43,093 nt of DNA, taken from the NCBI GenBank assembly GCA_017626325.1, contig JAGAIZ010000082.1, positions 1 to 43,093 of the forward strand. Direction: 5' to 3'. This document shows positions 18,232 to 26,197 of the stretch, in pieces (positions within the stretch are counted from its first letter, which is position 1; every line of letters begins with the position of its first letter). Under the pieces are notes generated by a model, which saw nothing but the letters and a program-made list of their open reading frames with translations, searched no databases and was not told the DNA's origin. The position numbers and the translations under genes are program-made. Source of the stretch: Lachnospiraceae bacterium. Lineage in GTDB: Bacteria > Bacillota > Clostridia > Lachnospirales > Lachnospiraceae.

Positions 18232-18260
18232 AGTATATCATCGTTCTTTTATGCAAAACA
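18232..18260 (-). promoter_or_regulatory. Candidate promoter of the sugar importer
   Basis: Minus strand: TATACT (18237-18232) as -10, a 17-base spacer, and a poor -35 TGTTTT (18260-18255). A weak -35 is what an activator-dependent promoter would show. Confidence 0.45.
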
Positions 18261-18267
18261 GATAACG

Positions 18268-18296
18268 TATTTTTAAAAAGGTGGAATATTTTTAAA
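18268..18296. repeat. Paired direct repeats upstream of the importer promoter
   Basis: Two identical ten-base copies of TATTTTTAAA, at 18268-18277 and 18287-18296, have a 19-base period and start eight bases above the putative -35. This is the arrangement expected for an AraC-type activator site. The AT-rich composition means chance cannot be excluded. Confidence 0.45.
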
Positions 18297-18326
18297 CAAG
18301 ATCTGTTTCCTATTATTGTTATTGTA

Positions 18327-18355
18327 TTGATATCTGACTTTTATCGTGTTAAAAT
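18327..18355 (+). promoter_or_regulatory. Candidate sigma-A promoter of the chemoreceptor
   Basis: TTGATA (18327-18332), a 17-base spacer, then TAAAAT (18350-18355). Transcription would start near 18362, giving a leader of about 110 bases that contains three phased CTCTGA copies. Confidence 0.55.
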
Positions 18356-18369
18356 CTCTATGATTTATT

Positions 18370-18405
18370 CTCTGATTCACTCTGAGATTGAGATTTACTC
18401 TGAAA
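18370..18405 (+). repeat. Phased CTCTGA repeats in the chemoreceptor leader
   Basis: CTCTGA occurs at 18370-18375, 18380-18385 and 18400-18405, with start intervals of exactly 10 and 20 bases. The last two copies are part of a longer 20-base-period repeat, ACTCTGA[G/A]ATTGA. They could be an operator downstream of the transcription start. Confidence 0.4.
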
Positions 18406-18471
18406 TTGAATTCAATACAAAATATAAGGTTTCATATATAATTAAATTTTTCAAAAGGAGTAGCTGAAACT

Positions 18472-20433
18472 ATGAAAAAACTGCGAAACATTCATCAGAA
18501 AATCATTTTTTACGTTATGTCTGTTTCTGTCCTGGTGGCCGTCCTGATTACCACCATTATGTCCATCGGCAGCATCCGTTCCACCAATGCCGTGCTTCTG
18601 GACAACATGCAGATTACCGCCAGGATCGCTTCCCAGAATCTGGGCTCCAACATGCATCTGCTCACCGAGCGTATCTATAACCTGGCCCACGAGGAAGCGC
18701 TTCTTGACGCCGCATCCGGTACGGAAGAGAAACAGGCAGTCCTGGACAACGCCAGGCTGCAGATTGAATTCGTATGGCTTGCCGCCTATGATACCGCCGG
18801 AAACAAGCTCTACGGCGACGCGCTTGCACCCGGCTCTATCGCTTCCACCCAATATTATACCTATCTGACCCAGACACAGAATATCGTAATCGGTGAACCC
18901 TGTTATGACAATGATCTGCTGCAGTTGAGCGTAGGCTATCCGCTGACAGACAACGGAGAAGTCACCGGCTACCTCATCGGCAGCTACAAATACGATTTGT
19001 TAAACGACGTATTAAGCATGTTGATTCTCGGCGACACCGGAAGCGCCTGTATCGTGAATACGGACGGGCAGATCATCGGCGACAGGGTGTTTGACAACAT
19101 CATCAATCAGGAGAACATCTACGATCTGTATCCCTCCGCCCAAAACCGGAAGGTATTCGATAAAGTACTGGCCGCGCAGACGGATTCCGCCATGCTGACG
19201 CTGAATCATGTGAAGCATTACGCCGGCTACGCGCCCATTCCGGGCACCAACTGGTCGCTAATCGTGTATGCGCCGCAGCGCGAATTTATGAATTCCGTGC
19301 TGCTGTCCCTGTTATTATCTATCCTGCTGTCCATCCTGCTTCTTATCGTGGCGGCAGGCGTTATCATTCCGCTTGCGCGGAAAATATCCGCCTCCCTCTC
19401 CTCCGTGACCACACGGCTGCAGGCGTTGGCCGAGGGCGATATTACCACCGAAGTGACGCTCTCTGACAGCAACGACGAGACGAGCATATTAACGGAGGCG
19501 CTGGCCCAGACCATCAGACGGCTGAACCGTTACATAGAAGATATCCGAAGCTGTCTCGGGGCCCTGGCTTCCGGAGATTACAGCATTGAAATACCCGACA
19601 GTTTCCACGGCGATTTCTCTTCTATACAGGATTCCCTCTGTCATATCACGGATTCCCTGAACCAGACTATGCTGCGCATGAACCAGTCCGCCCTGGAGGT
19701 AACGGAGAACTCCGGCGAAGTATCCGAGTTCGCCAGACAGCTTCTGGAAGGCTCTGCCAGCCAGGCGCAGGTATTAACCCAGTTAGAGGAGAGCATAGCT
19801 TCCATCACCGCCTCCATCGAGCAGAACCGGGACAACGCGCTGCAAATCGAGCACTGCTCTGCCAACGCCCACGATAAAACCGCCCTGGGCGATAACTACA
19901 TGCAGAGTATGCTGGACACCATGACGCAGATACATGACGCCGTAGAAGAAATCTCCAAAATCAGTAAGCTGATTCAGGATATTTCCAGCCAGACCAATCT
20001 CCTGTCCCTGAACGCTTCCATCGAAGCGGCGAGAGCAGGTGAGTCCGGCAAGGGCTTTGCTGTCGTAGCCTCAGAAATCGGCACACTTTCCGGACAGACC
20101 TCGAACGCGCTGCAGCAGACCGAGGCCATCATCCAAAGCTCCGCCGACATTATCCGACAGGGCTTAGAAACCGCAAACCAGACTGCAGAGGCTTTCCGCC
20201 AGATTCGGCAGGTAACCGAACAGTACCGCGAAATCTCCGACCGTCTGTCGGAGACCGTACAGGCACAGACCACAGCCGTTACCTCCGTCAACGACCAATT
20301 GGCTTCTCTGGCACAGATTGCTACAGACAATCAGGATCTGGCTCACGAAACCGACCAGTTGGCCGCCGGTTCCCTCGCCCAGTCCGAAAGTCTCAAGGAT
20401 TATGTGGCACAGGTGAAGCTCAGACAGCCATAA
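18472..20433 (+). CDS. Methyl-accepting chemotaxis protein
   Basis: Transmembrane chemoreceptor feeding the CheA kinase. The 653 residues show transmembrane helix 1 (about 10-33), an extracytoplasmic dCache-like sensor ending in [16 protein letters not shown], transmembrane helix 2 (about 275-300) and a HAMP region with a second HAMP-like segment ([14 protein letters not shown]). The methyl-accepting signalling coiled coil carries the hairpin tip [20 protein letters not shown]. It is divergent from the sugar importer operon, so it may sense the same compound; that is inference. GGAG lies 11 bases upstream of the ATG. The FMN lipoprotein gene follows after 43 bases. Confidence 0.94.
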   Translation: MKKLRNIHQKIIFYVMSVSVLVAVLITTIMSIGSIRSTNAVLLDNMQITARIASQNLGSNMHLLTERIYNLAHEEALLDAASGTEEKQAVLDNARLQIEFVWLAAYDTAGNKLYGDALAPGSIASTQYYTYLTQTQNIVIGEPCYDNDLLQLSVGYPLTDNGEVTGYLIGSYKYDLLNDVLSMLILGDTGSACIVNTDGQIIGDRVFDNIINQENIYDLYPSAQNRKVFDKVLAAQTDSAMLTLNHVKHYAGYAPIPGTNWSLIVYAPQREFMNSVLLSLLLSILLSILLLIVAAGVIIPLARKISASLSSVTTRLQALAEGDITTEVTLSDSNDETSILTEALAQTIRRLNRYIEDIRSCLGALASGDYSIEIPDSFHGDFSSIQDSLCHITDSLNQTMLRMNQSALEVTENSGEVSEFARQLLEGSASQAQVLTQLEESIASITASIEQNRDNALQIEHCSANAHDKTALGDNYMQSMLDTMTQIHDAVEEISKISKLIQDISSQTNLLSLNASIEAARAGESGKGFAVVASEIGTLSGQTSNALQQTEAIIQSSADIIRQGLETANQTAEAFRQIRQVTEQYREISDRLSETVQAQTTAVTSVNDQLASLAQIATDNQDLAHETDQLAAGSLAQSESLKDYVAQVKLRQP

Positions 20434-20476
20434 ACGTATCAGACACGACATGAAAGAATAAAAGAGAGGTATGGTT

Positions 20477-20920
20477 ATGAAGATAAGAAAATATATTTGT
20501 TACGGACTGCTGGCGCTGACCCTGCTGCTGACCGGATGCGGCTCCGGTTCCAGGATGAAGGACGGCTTCTATACAGCGGAGATGTCGGATTTCTCCCACG
20601 GCTGGAAGGAATATCTGTGTATTATGGTCAAAGACGACACCATCGTCTATGCAGAGTTTAACGCCAAAGATCCCAGCGGTTATATCAAAGCCTGGGACAA
20701 TGCCTACATGCAGAACATGGCTTCCGTACAGGGCACCTATCCCAACGAATATACGAGAAGCTATGTCAGCCAGTTGATAGAAGGGCAGACCCCTGACGCC
20801 GTGGATACCGTATCCGGCGCCACCTCCTCCGGCAGCAATTTCCTGAAATTATCGGAAGCGGTCATCGCCCAGGCAGTCAAAGGCGATTCCAGCACTTCTA
20901 TCGTGGAAACCGCAGAATGA
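20477..20920 (+). CDS. FMN-binding domain lipoprotein
   Basis: Small surface lipoprotein expected to carry covalently bound FMN. The 147 residues start with a lipoprotein signal ending LTGC (Cys21), then a compact FMN_bind domain with the flavinylation motif DTVSGATSS (110-118). Thr116 is the expected attachment site for the flavin transferase ApbE, which is not encoded in this window. I chose ATG 20477 with AGAGAGG seven bases before it; an ATG at 20471 is adjacent. It lies just after the chemoreceptor and is probably co-transcribed. Related proteins take part in extracytoplasmic electron transfer; the partner here is unknown. Confidence 0.88.
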   Translation: MKIRKYICYGLLALTLLLTGCGSGSRMKDGFYTAEMSDFSHGWKEYLCIMVKDDTIVYAEFNAKDPSGYIKAWDNAYMQNMASVQGTYPNEYTRSYVSQLIEGQTPDAVDTVSGATSSGSNFLKLSEAVIAQAVKGDSSTSIVETAE

Positions 20921-20936
20921 CAGCGGCATCTTCCTG

Positions 20937-20964
20937 TTGACATTCTCTCTGTTTCCAGTATAAT
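20937..20964 (+). promoter_or_regulatory. Strong sigma-A promoter of the queT-like gene
   Basis: A perfect TTGACA (20937-20942), a 16-base spacer and a perfect TATAAT (20959-20964). Transcription would start at about 20970, exactly at the first base of a nine-base-pair hairpin. Confidence 0.85.
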
Positions 20965-20969
20965 AATCC

Positions 20970-21003
20970 CTTGGGAAAACCTGCATCCTCCGGCTTTCCC
21001 AAG
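20970..21003 (+). promoter_or_regulatory. 5'-terminal hairpin of the queT leader
   Basis: CTTGGGAAA (20970-20978) pairs perfectly with TTTCCCAAG (20995-21003) around a 16-base loop. It begins at the predicted transcription start, so it may protect the 5' end or form part of a larger riboswitch fold. Confidence 0.6.
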
Positions 21004-21010
21004 AATAACC

Positions 21011-21053
21011 GGTGAGTTCGAGACCTTCCTCACCTAAAACAAAACTAAAGGAG
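21011..21053 (+). promoter_or_regulatory. Candidate preQ1-I riboswitch
   Basis: Stem GGTGAG/CTCACC (21011-21016 with 21029-21034) encloses the loop TTCGAGACCTTC. An A-rich tail TAAAACAAAACTAA follows and runs into the ribosome binding site AAAGGAG (21047-21053). Loop bases CCTT (21024-21027) can pair with AAGG (21048-21051), making the H-type pseudoknot typical of preQ1-I and masking the ribosome binding site. The layout is close to the Thermoanaerobacter aptamer as I recall it (UCG-AG-ACC loop, A-rich tail). The downstream gene is a QueT-family transporter, which fits. Prediction: preQ1 represses translation. Confidence 0.75.
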
Positions 21054-21057
21054 ACAA

Positions 21058-21591
21058 ATGAATATGAAAGACAAGAAAGTATTATTTCTGACCCAGGCAG
21101 CCATGATTGCTGCTCTCTATGTTGTGCTTACCTTTATAGCCAACGCCTTCGGACTTGCCAACTACGCCGTGCAGGTTCGTTTCTCTGAGGCACTTACCAT
21201 TCTGCCTTATTTCACCCCCGCCGCCATCCCCGGCTTATTCATCGGATGTATGCTCAGCAACATTTTAACCGGCTGCGCCCTGCCGGATATTATATTCGGC
21301 AGTCTGGCGACGTTAATCGGCGCGCTTGGCACTTATGCGCTGCGCAGATGGAAATGGTGCGCTCCCATCTGCCCGATTGCTGCCAACACGATTATCGTAC
21401 CGTTAGTATTGATCTACGGCTACGGTCTGATGATCGAGGGGCTGTCTGTGTTACAGTGCTTCGGCTACTACTGTCTGACCGTCGGCGCCGGCGAACTCAT
21501 TTCCTGTGGTGTCCTGGGCATGCTTCTGCTGTTTACGCTGCTAAAATACCGTGGAAAGCTTTTCGGTGAACAATACGCAGGCAAAGTCTGA
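21058..21591 (+). CDS. queT: QueT family ECF transporter S component (queuosine precursor uptake)
   Basis: Membrane substrate-binding subunit of an energy-coupling-factor transporter, predicted to import a queuosine precursor such as preQ1. The 177 residues are hydrophobic with five to six transmembrane helices. They carry the family segment VQVRFSEALTILPYFTPAAI followed by PGLFIGCMLSN. A candidate preQ1-I riboswitch directly upstream strongly supports the substrate. The ATG at 21058 follows GGAG; a second Met two codons on (21064) is possible. It has its own promoter and ends at a strong terminator. Shared ECF ATPases must come from elsewhere. Confidence 0.88.
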   Translation: MNMKDKKVLFLTQAAMIAALYVVLTFIANAFGLANYAVQVRFSEALTILPYFTPAAIPGLFIGCMLSNILTGCALPDIIFGSLATLIGALGTYALRRWKWCAPICPIAANTIIVPLVLIYGYGLMIEGLSVLQCFGYYCLTVGAGELISCGVLGMLLLFTLLKYRGKLFGEQYAGKV

Positions 21592-21595
21592 AACA

Positions 21596-21639
21596 AAAAG
21601 CCTTATGGAGCCTGCATAAATGCATTCCATAAGGCTTTT
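21596..21639. terminator. Bidirectional terminator between queT and the HAD phosphatase gene
   Basis: A perfect 14-base-pair stem (21596-21609 with 21626-21639) with an additional TGCAT/ATGCA pairing inside the loop. T-rich runs flank both sides, so it can end the convergent transcripts. Confidence 0.9.
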
Positions 21640-21672
21640 ATACTTCCTTTTCTGCTTCTTCCTGTCATGTAT

Positions 21673-22347
21673 TCATTCGCCGGATAACCCTTTCGCAAAG
21701 TACTCTTTTACCTGCAATAAATCCTCAAACACAGCCTCACTCATCCTGTACATTTCCTCTGTGGCAGGGAGCAGATCAGGTACCATGACAGGCTTCATCC
21801 CCGCATGATACGCGGAGCGGATACCATTGTAGGAATCCTCCACCGCATAGGCGTTTTGAGGTTCCACTCCCATCTTATCACAGGTCATCAGGTAGATATC
21901 AGGGGCTGGTTTGCTGTGCCTTAGCTGGTCGCCGCCCACCACTACCTGGAAATAATCATACAGCCCCGCCTGCGTGAGTTCCTCCGTAACGGCCGCCAGT
22001 CTGGTAGAGGAAGCAACAGCCATGGGAATCCGGTTCTCTTTCAGAAATTGAAGAATCTCCCGGACACCCTTTTTTACAGGCAGTCCTTCTCTATCCGTAA
22101 TTTCATGAAACAGCGCAGAGCTTTCCTGACTAAATCTGTCATATGGAAACTCCGGTCCATAAGCCTCAAATACAATCTCCTTCGTGCGTGTCTTATTGGT
22201 TCCGATGCAAGCGGTGAAAACCTCCCGGATGCCTTCAATTCCATGCCGGATTCCGACTCTCTCCCAGCAATCCAGCACAAGACGCTCGCTGTCAAAGATC
22301 GTCCCGTCCATGTCAAATACAACTGTCATATTTCTGTCGATACGCAT
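21673..22347 (-). CDS. HAD-family phosphatase / beta-phosphoglucomutase-like
   Basis: Cytoplasmic phosphohydrolase or phosphomutase of the haloacid dehalogenase superfamily. The 224 residues show motif I DMDGTIFDSE with the nucleophile Asp, an alpha-helical cap, motif II ASST, the Lys motif HSKPAPD and motif IV EDSYNG. This pattern is shared by beta-phosphoglucomutase and several sugar-phosphate phosphatases, so the substrate is open. It starts 44 bases after the 845-residue surface protein and is probably the last gene of that operon. It converges on queT at a shared terminator. Confidence 0.9.
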   Translation of the reverse strand: MRIDRNMTVVFDMDGTIFDSERLVLDCWERVGIRHGIEGIREVFTACIGTNKTRTKEIVFEAYGPEFPYDRFSQESSALFHEITDREGLPVKKGVREILQFLKENRIPMAVASSTRLAAVTEELTQAGLYDYFQVVVGGDQLRHSKPAPDIYLMTCDKMGVEPQNAYAVEDSYNGIRSAYHAGMKPVMVPDLLPATEEMYRMSEAVFEDLLQVKEYFAKGLSGE

Positions 22348-22391
22348 CTTGATACCCGTTCCTTTCTCTTATCGTACGCATGACCATCTGT

Positions 22392-24929
22392 CTACTCCTT
22401 ACGCACATACGTAATGAACCGGTTTCCGTTCTCCTCGAACCACTCTGTAGAATCGTTCATGCCCTTCTTATATAAAGTACCCGTGACCGGATCCATCACC
22501 ACGATATTCAGCTCGTTAAATCCTACCACCAGCACCGCGCTGCCGTCGTCTAATGTCGCCAGTACCGGAATATCCCGATTAACATAGTATAAGGCCGCAT
22601 CCAGACTGCATCCCGAGAGGTCTAATATGGTGCATTCCTGCAAATCAGACTCCAGAATATCCAGAATCGTGTCTCCCCGGTTGAGCAGACTTTCCGCACT
22701 TCTGGAGATGCCTTCGTATTTCAGGATTGTATCCAGGCAGACAGCCAGTGAACTTCTCGTTTCCGACGCCTCGTCCTCCGTAATCGCCATGATCTGATTT
22801 CTTGTACTTCTCGTCTCCCGTTTCCAGATATAATCTCCCTCGTCATCCACTACCACGGCTGACATCTGATAGGCCAGTTCAACCGCCTTGCCGGGGTTCT
22901 CATATATGCCCTCGATTCCATTCTTGCCATAGACATAGTAATGCGGCTCCTGCAGTTCCGGTTCCGGTCTGCTGACGGAGCGGTTACCCTCGAACAATAC
23001 TTCTTTGGGCGTTAAGTATTTCAGCCCTTTGCTGTCGATCTCATCCTTCACGTCGATTTGACAGATCGTCTCATAACGCTCAGTAACCACATAGCTTAAT
23101 ACGTTATTTCCCGCTTTTACTTCCTCCGTACTCATAATCTGATCTTCCGTAGTCGGTATATAACTCTCGCTTTCCTCGTCCCATATCACTCTGGACAGGG
23201 TAAGCTGATTATTCTGAATAGAGCTGTCTGTCACATAAATATCCGGTTTCTGATACGTCTTCAGAATGGCTCCTGTATCACTCTGAATTTTCAGGCAGTA
23301 CATCGGAAACGTGGTGCTGCCCATATTATTCTCGACGACGTCCCGCTTCTTAGCCAGACCATAGATCAGATCCTCTTCCATAAATCCAAGCACTGATATA
23401 TATTCTCCAGCGCCTGCGTTGATCGCCGTCTTGGTCTGTGTATTCAGATTCATCAGCGTCAGACTGCTGCTGGCATACAAATCTCCTTCCTGCCAGACAA
23501 GCATCTTATTGGAATCCGATACATGATACCCATCCTCATGCAAGCCGGTAACCACGATCTGACAGGACTCCTCCTCCAGATCGACCGCATACACGCTTCC
23601 ATCCATCATAAAATAATAAATATTGGATTTATTCAGATAAGACAGCTTGTTGATATCGGTTTTGAGCAGTTCATAGGATTTGTCATACGGGATATAAGCC
23701 ATTTCCTCTATCGTATTGGTCATGCTGTTATATCCATATACCGCAACGCCCACACTTCCCTCATGACGCCCTCTGTTCATATATCCATATACGAGAAACG
23801 ATACGTTGCCTGTCTCATCCACATTAAGCACCTGTATATCATGCTTATTGTAAGCGCTTCTGGGATCCTGCAGTTGTTCCGTGTTCTCATAGAAGCTGAA
23901 AAGCCGCGCCAGTTTGTTATCTGTTACGTTATAACTGTACAGCTTGTCTTCTACTATAAAGGTAAAAATATTGCCGCCGTCGCTTTCCTGCAGCACTACT
24001 TCGTCCCCTGTGATACCCAGCATAATCTTATCATTCACATAGACGTCGGCCTTCTCGTCAAAAATCTGCCGCATGTCCCTCTCATAATCCAACAGATACA
24101 TTCTGTCCGGCGTATATCGTATTCTATAGTATTCCGAAACGCGGTAATAATTTGTATCTCTGCCATCTTTCACGGAAACCAGATATTCCATCCTGAAGGA
24201 ACCTGTCTGTTCCGTCAGCTCCTTAATGGCAATATCCGGTTCCGTCAGTTCCCGGACAGCCAGATCGCCCCAGGTAACCTGATTAAAGCTGCTGTGTATC
24301 GTCACCTTATCAAAAGTCGTATTGTCGCCCTCAGAATTGGATTCCAGATATTTCGTCAGTTCCGCAGCCGCCTCTTTATCAAACGTCCGCTCATGGAAAT
24401 CCACAATATAATCCAGTTTCTCCTGCATGTGCAGCGAATCGCTCATCACAATTCTCGTATAGTACCGGATAGTCGTGCTGCCCTCGGGCGTAACCAGAAA
24501 CACCAGCAGATATTCCGTATCGTTTTCAACCAGATCTTTCAGGGTAATATCGAAATGAATCATATCCGTATCTTCTTCATAGGATGTCACTTCTGTACTT
24601 TCTACCAGCCTCTCTCCCTCCAGGCTTCGCACTTCAAAAGCAATCTCCGATATTTCTCTCCCATAAGTATCTATCTGCACGCCGATCTTTCGGTCATTTT
24701 CCACCGGCTGCAGCGTATCTCGCAGATACGCGCTGTTCATGCTCTCGGCATAACCATGAAGCTCATTGACCTGATGTCCTTCCACAAACATAGATACGAT
24801 CGGATAGGTCGGATCCCCCATTTCTGTTGTCATATCGGTATTTCCCTGATTCATTACGATACTGATAATCATCAGTGCCAGTACAAAGATCACGCCCAGA
24901 GAAGCCCCTTTTATGATTGCTTTCTTCAT
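22392..24929 (-). CDS. Large membrane-anchored extracytoplasmic protein with degenerate C39-like end
   Basis: I do not recognise a named family. The 845 residues start with a single transmembrane anchor (about 8-27) and should lie outside the membrane. The first 300 residues look beta-rich. From about 320 to 640 there are repeated short beta-strand pairs resembling a beta-propeller. The last 120 residues resemble a C39-like papain-fold peptidase: a possible nucleophile Cys731 in AVCLDTILKYEG, then GSAVLVVGF and VVMDP (Asp813). Position 797, where His would be expected in GHxVxVxG, is Ser. The end is therefore probably non-catalytic, perhaps peptide-binding. It lies 21 bases after the methyltransferase gene. 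Confidence 0.8.
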   Translation of the reverse strand: MKKAIIKGASLGVIFVLALMIISIVMNQGNTDMTTEMGDPTYPIVSMFVEGHQVNELHGYAESMNSAYLRDTLQPVENDRKIGVQIDTYGREISEIAFEVRSLEGERLVESTEVTSYEEDTDMIHFDITLKDLVENDTEYLLVFLVTPEGSTTIRYYTRIVMSDSLHMQEKLDYIVDFHERTFDKEAAAELTKYLESNSEGDNTTFDKVTIHSSFNQVTWGDLAVRELTEPDIAIKELTEQTGSFRMEYLVSVKDGRDTNYYRVSEYYRIRYTPDRMYLLDYERDMRQIFDEKADVYVNDKIMLGITGDEVVLQESDGGNIFTFIVEDKLYSYNVTDNKLARLFSFYENTEQLQDPRSAYNKHDIQVLNVDETGNVSFLVYGYMNRGRHEGSVGVAVYGYNSMTNTIEEMAYIPYDKSYELLKTDINKLSYLNKSNIYYFMMDGSVYAVDLEEESCQIVVTGLHEDGYHVSDSNKMLVWQEGDLYASSSLTLMNLNTQTKTAINAGAGEYISVLGFMEEDLIYGLAKKRDVVENNMGSTTFPMYCLKIQSDTGAILKTYQKPDIYVTDSSIQNNQLTLSRVIWDEESESYIPTTEDQIMSTEEVKAGNNVLSYVVTERYETICQIDVKDEIDSKGLKYLTPKEVLFEGNRSVSRPEPELQEPHYYVYGKNGIEGIYENPGKAVELAYQMSAVVVDDEGDYIWKRETRSTRNQIMAITEDEASETRSSLAVCLDTILKYEGISRSAESLLNRGDTILDILESDLQECTILDLSGCSLDAALYYVNRDIPVLATLDDGSAVLVVGFNELNIVVMDPVTGTLYKKGMNDSTEWFEENGNRFITYVRKE

Positions 24930-24950
24930 AAAATCATTAATCCTCTATTT

Positions 24951-26135
24951 TCATTTCACATCGCTTAAAAGCTTCTGTAATGTTGGTTCTATCTGCAATT
25001 TCTCCGTAAGAAACGCCGTCTCCCTCGCGGCGCGCTCCGCCTTTGCGCTCTTATCCCCGGACCGCTTCACCGCGCGGATCAGAAGATTCTTCGGCGTATG
25101 CTCCATATCGATGAATTCCAGAATATTCGTCTCATACCCCTGTGATTCCAGCAGTTTGGCACGAACCGCATCCGTAATCAACGCCGACATACGCTCTTTA
25201 ATGATACCGTATTGCAGAATAACCGCCAGATCGTCGCTCTTAATCTGCTTATTGACCTCATGCTGGCAGCAGGGCACTGACAAAATCACCTTTGCATTCC
25301 ATCTGACCGCTTTCTCCAGCGCATAATCCGTCGCCGTGTCGCAGGCATGCAGCGTTACCACCATATCTACCTGCTCTTCCCCTTCATAATGGGCTATATC
25401 GCCTTTGAAAAAATGTAATTTATCATATCCGTACTGCTGTGCCAGAAGACTGCATTGTGCGATCACGTCCTCTTTCAGATCAAGCCCTGTAATCTCCACG
25501 TCATATCCCTTAAGTTCATGCAGATAATAATACATCGCAAACGTAAGATAGGATTTCCCGCAGCCAAAATCGATGATACGCACTGTTTTGTCCTTGGGAA
25601 ATGCAGGCAGAATATCTTCGATAAATTCCAGAAACCTGTTAATCTGCTTGAATTTATCATAACGTGCATGTACAATTCTGCCCTCTTTGGTCTGCACGCC
25701 CAGATCCACCAGAAACGGAACCGGAATCCCCTCTTCCAGGATATAACGCTTGACTCTGTTATGAGTCATCTGCAATCGTCCGGCGGACTCCTTCTCCGTT
25801 TCTGCCGCGTCGATCTGTTTTCTCTTTACTGTCATTTTACCCTTTTTGCTGACTAATATCACCGCTTTGCAGGTCCTGTGCTCTATCTCGCACTGTTTAA
25901 ACTCATCGTGCATCATATTCTCAATATGCGCGATCAGATCGCCGCGCTCATAATTTTCATGAAAAACCTTCGTGCCTTGATACACCGTTTCCTGAAAAAA
26001 CAACCTGTCTTTTAACATAACAGGCCTTATTTTAATTTTGAAAGCCCCGTCCTTCTTCCTGGGATTGCTCAGGACAATCTGATATAACCCGCTGTCCACC
26101 GTATCCTGTAACAGTATTCCAAGCTGCTCGTTCAT
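24951..26135 (-). CDS. SAM-dependent methyltransferase, substrate unknown
   Basis: Class I methyltransferase. The 394 residues contain, after an N-terminal region of about 190 residues of its own kind, the SAM-binding IIDFGCGKSYLTFAM, the acidic motif GLDLKEDVI, HACDTATDYAL in motif IV position, and SVPCCQHE. The HACDTATD and PCCQHE motifs resemble a conserved family of unknown target that includes the methyltransferase domain of GSTCD; an RNA target is possible but unproven. I chose ATG 26135 (MNEQLGIL); a GTG at 26195, two bases after the upstream stop, would add 20 residues and allow coupling. Neither has a good ribosome binding site. Confidence 0.85.
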   Translation of the reverse strand: MNEQLGILLQDTVDSGLYQIVLSNPRKKDGAFKIKIRPVMLKDRLFFQETVYQGTKVFHENYERGDLIAHIENMMHDEFKQCEIEHRTCKAVILVSKKGKMTVKRKQIDAAETEKESAGRLQMTHNRVKRYILEEGIPVPFLVDLGVQTKEGRIVHARYDKFKQINRFLEFIEDILPAFPKDKTVRIIDFGCGKSYLTFAMYYYLHELKGYDVEITGLDLKEDVIAQCSLLAQQYGYDKLHFFKGDIAHYEGEEQVDMVVTLHACDTATDYALEKAVRWNAKVILSVPCCQHEVNKQIKSDDLAVILQYGIIKERMSALITDAVRAKLLESQGYETNILEFIDMEHTPKNLLIRAVKRSGDKSAKAERAARETAFLTEKLQIEPTLQKLLSDVK

Positions 26136-26197
26136 CGTATTGTTATATGCCTTTCTTTTCTGTATATTATTGTAATAAGATCGCGCCGAAACCACAA

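Noticed and set aside
20970-21053. preQ1-II or preQ1-III class for the queT leader
   Set aside because: The short H-type pseudoknot with an A-rich tail into the ribosome binding site fits class I better; larger-class consensus features could not be recalled with certainty.
23523-24968. 481-codon open frame on plus opposite the 845-residue protein
   Set aside because: The His/Ile/Arg-rich composition is that of an antisense frame, and the minus-strand frame is longer and has an anchor helix and an operon context.
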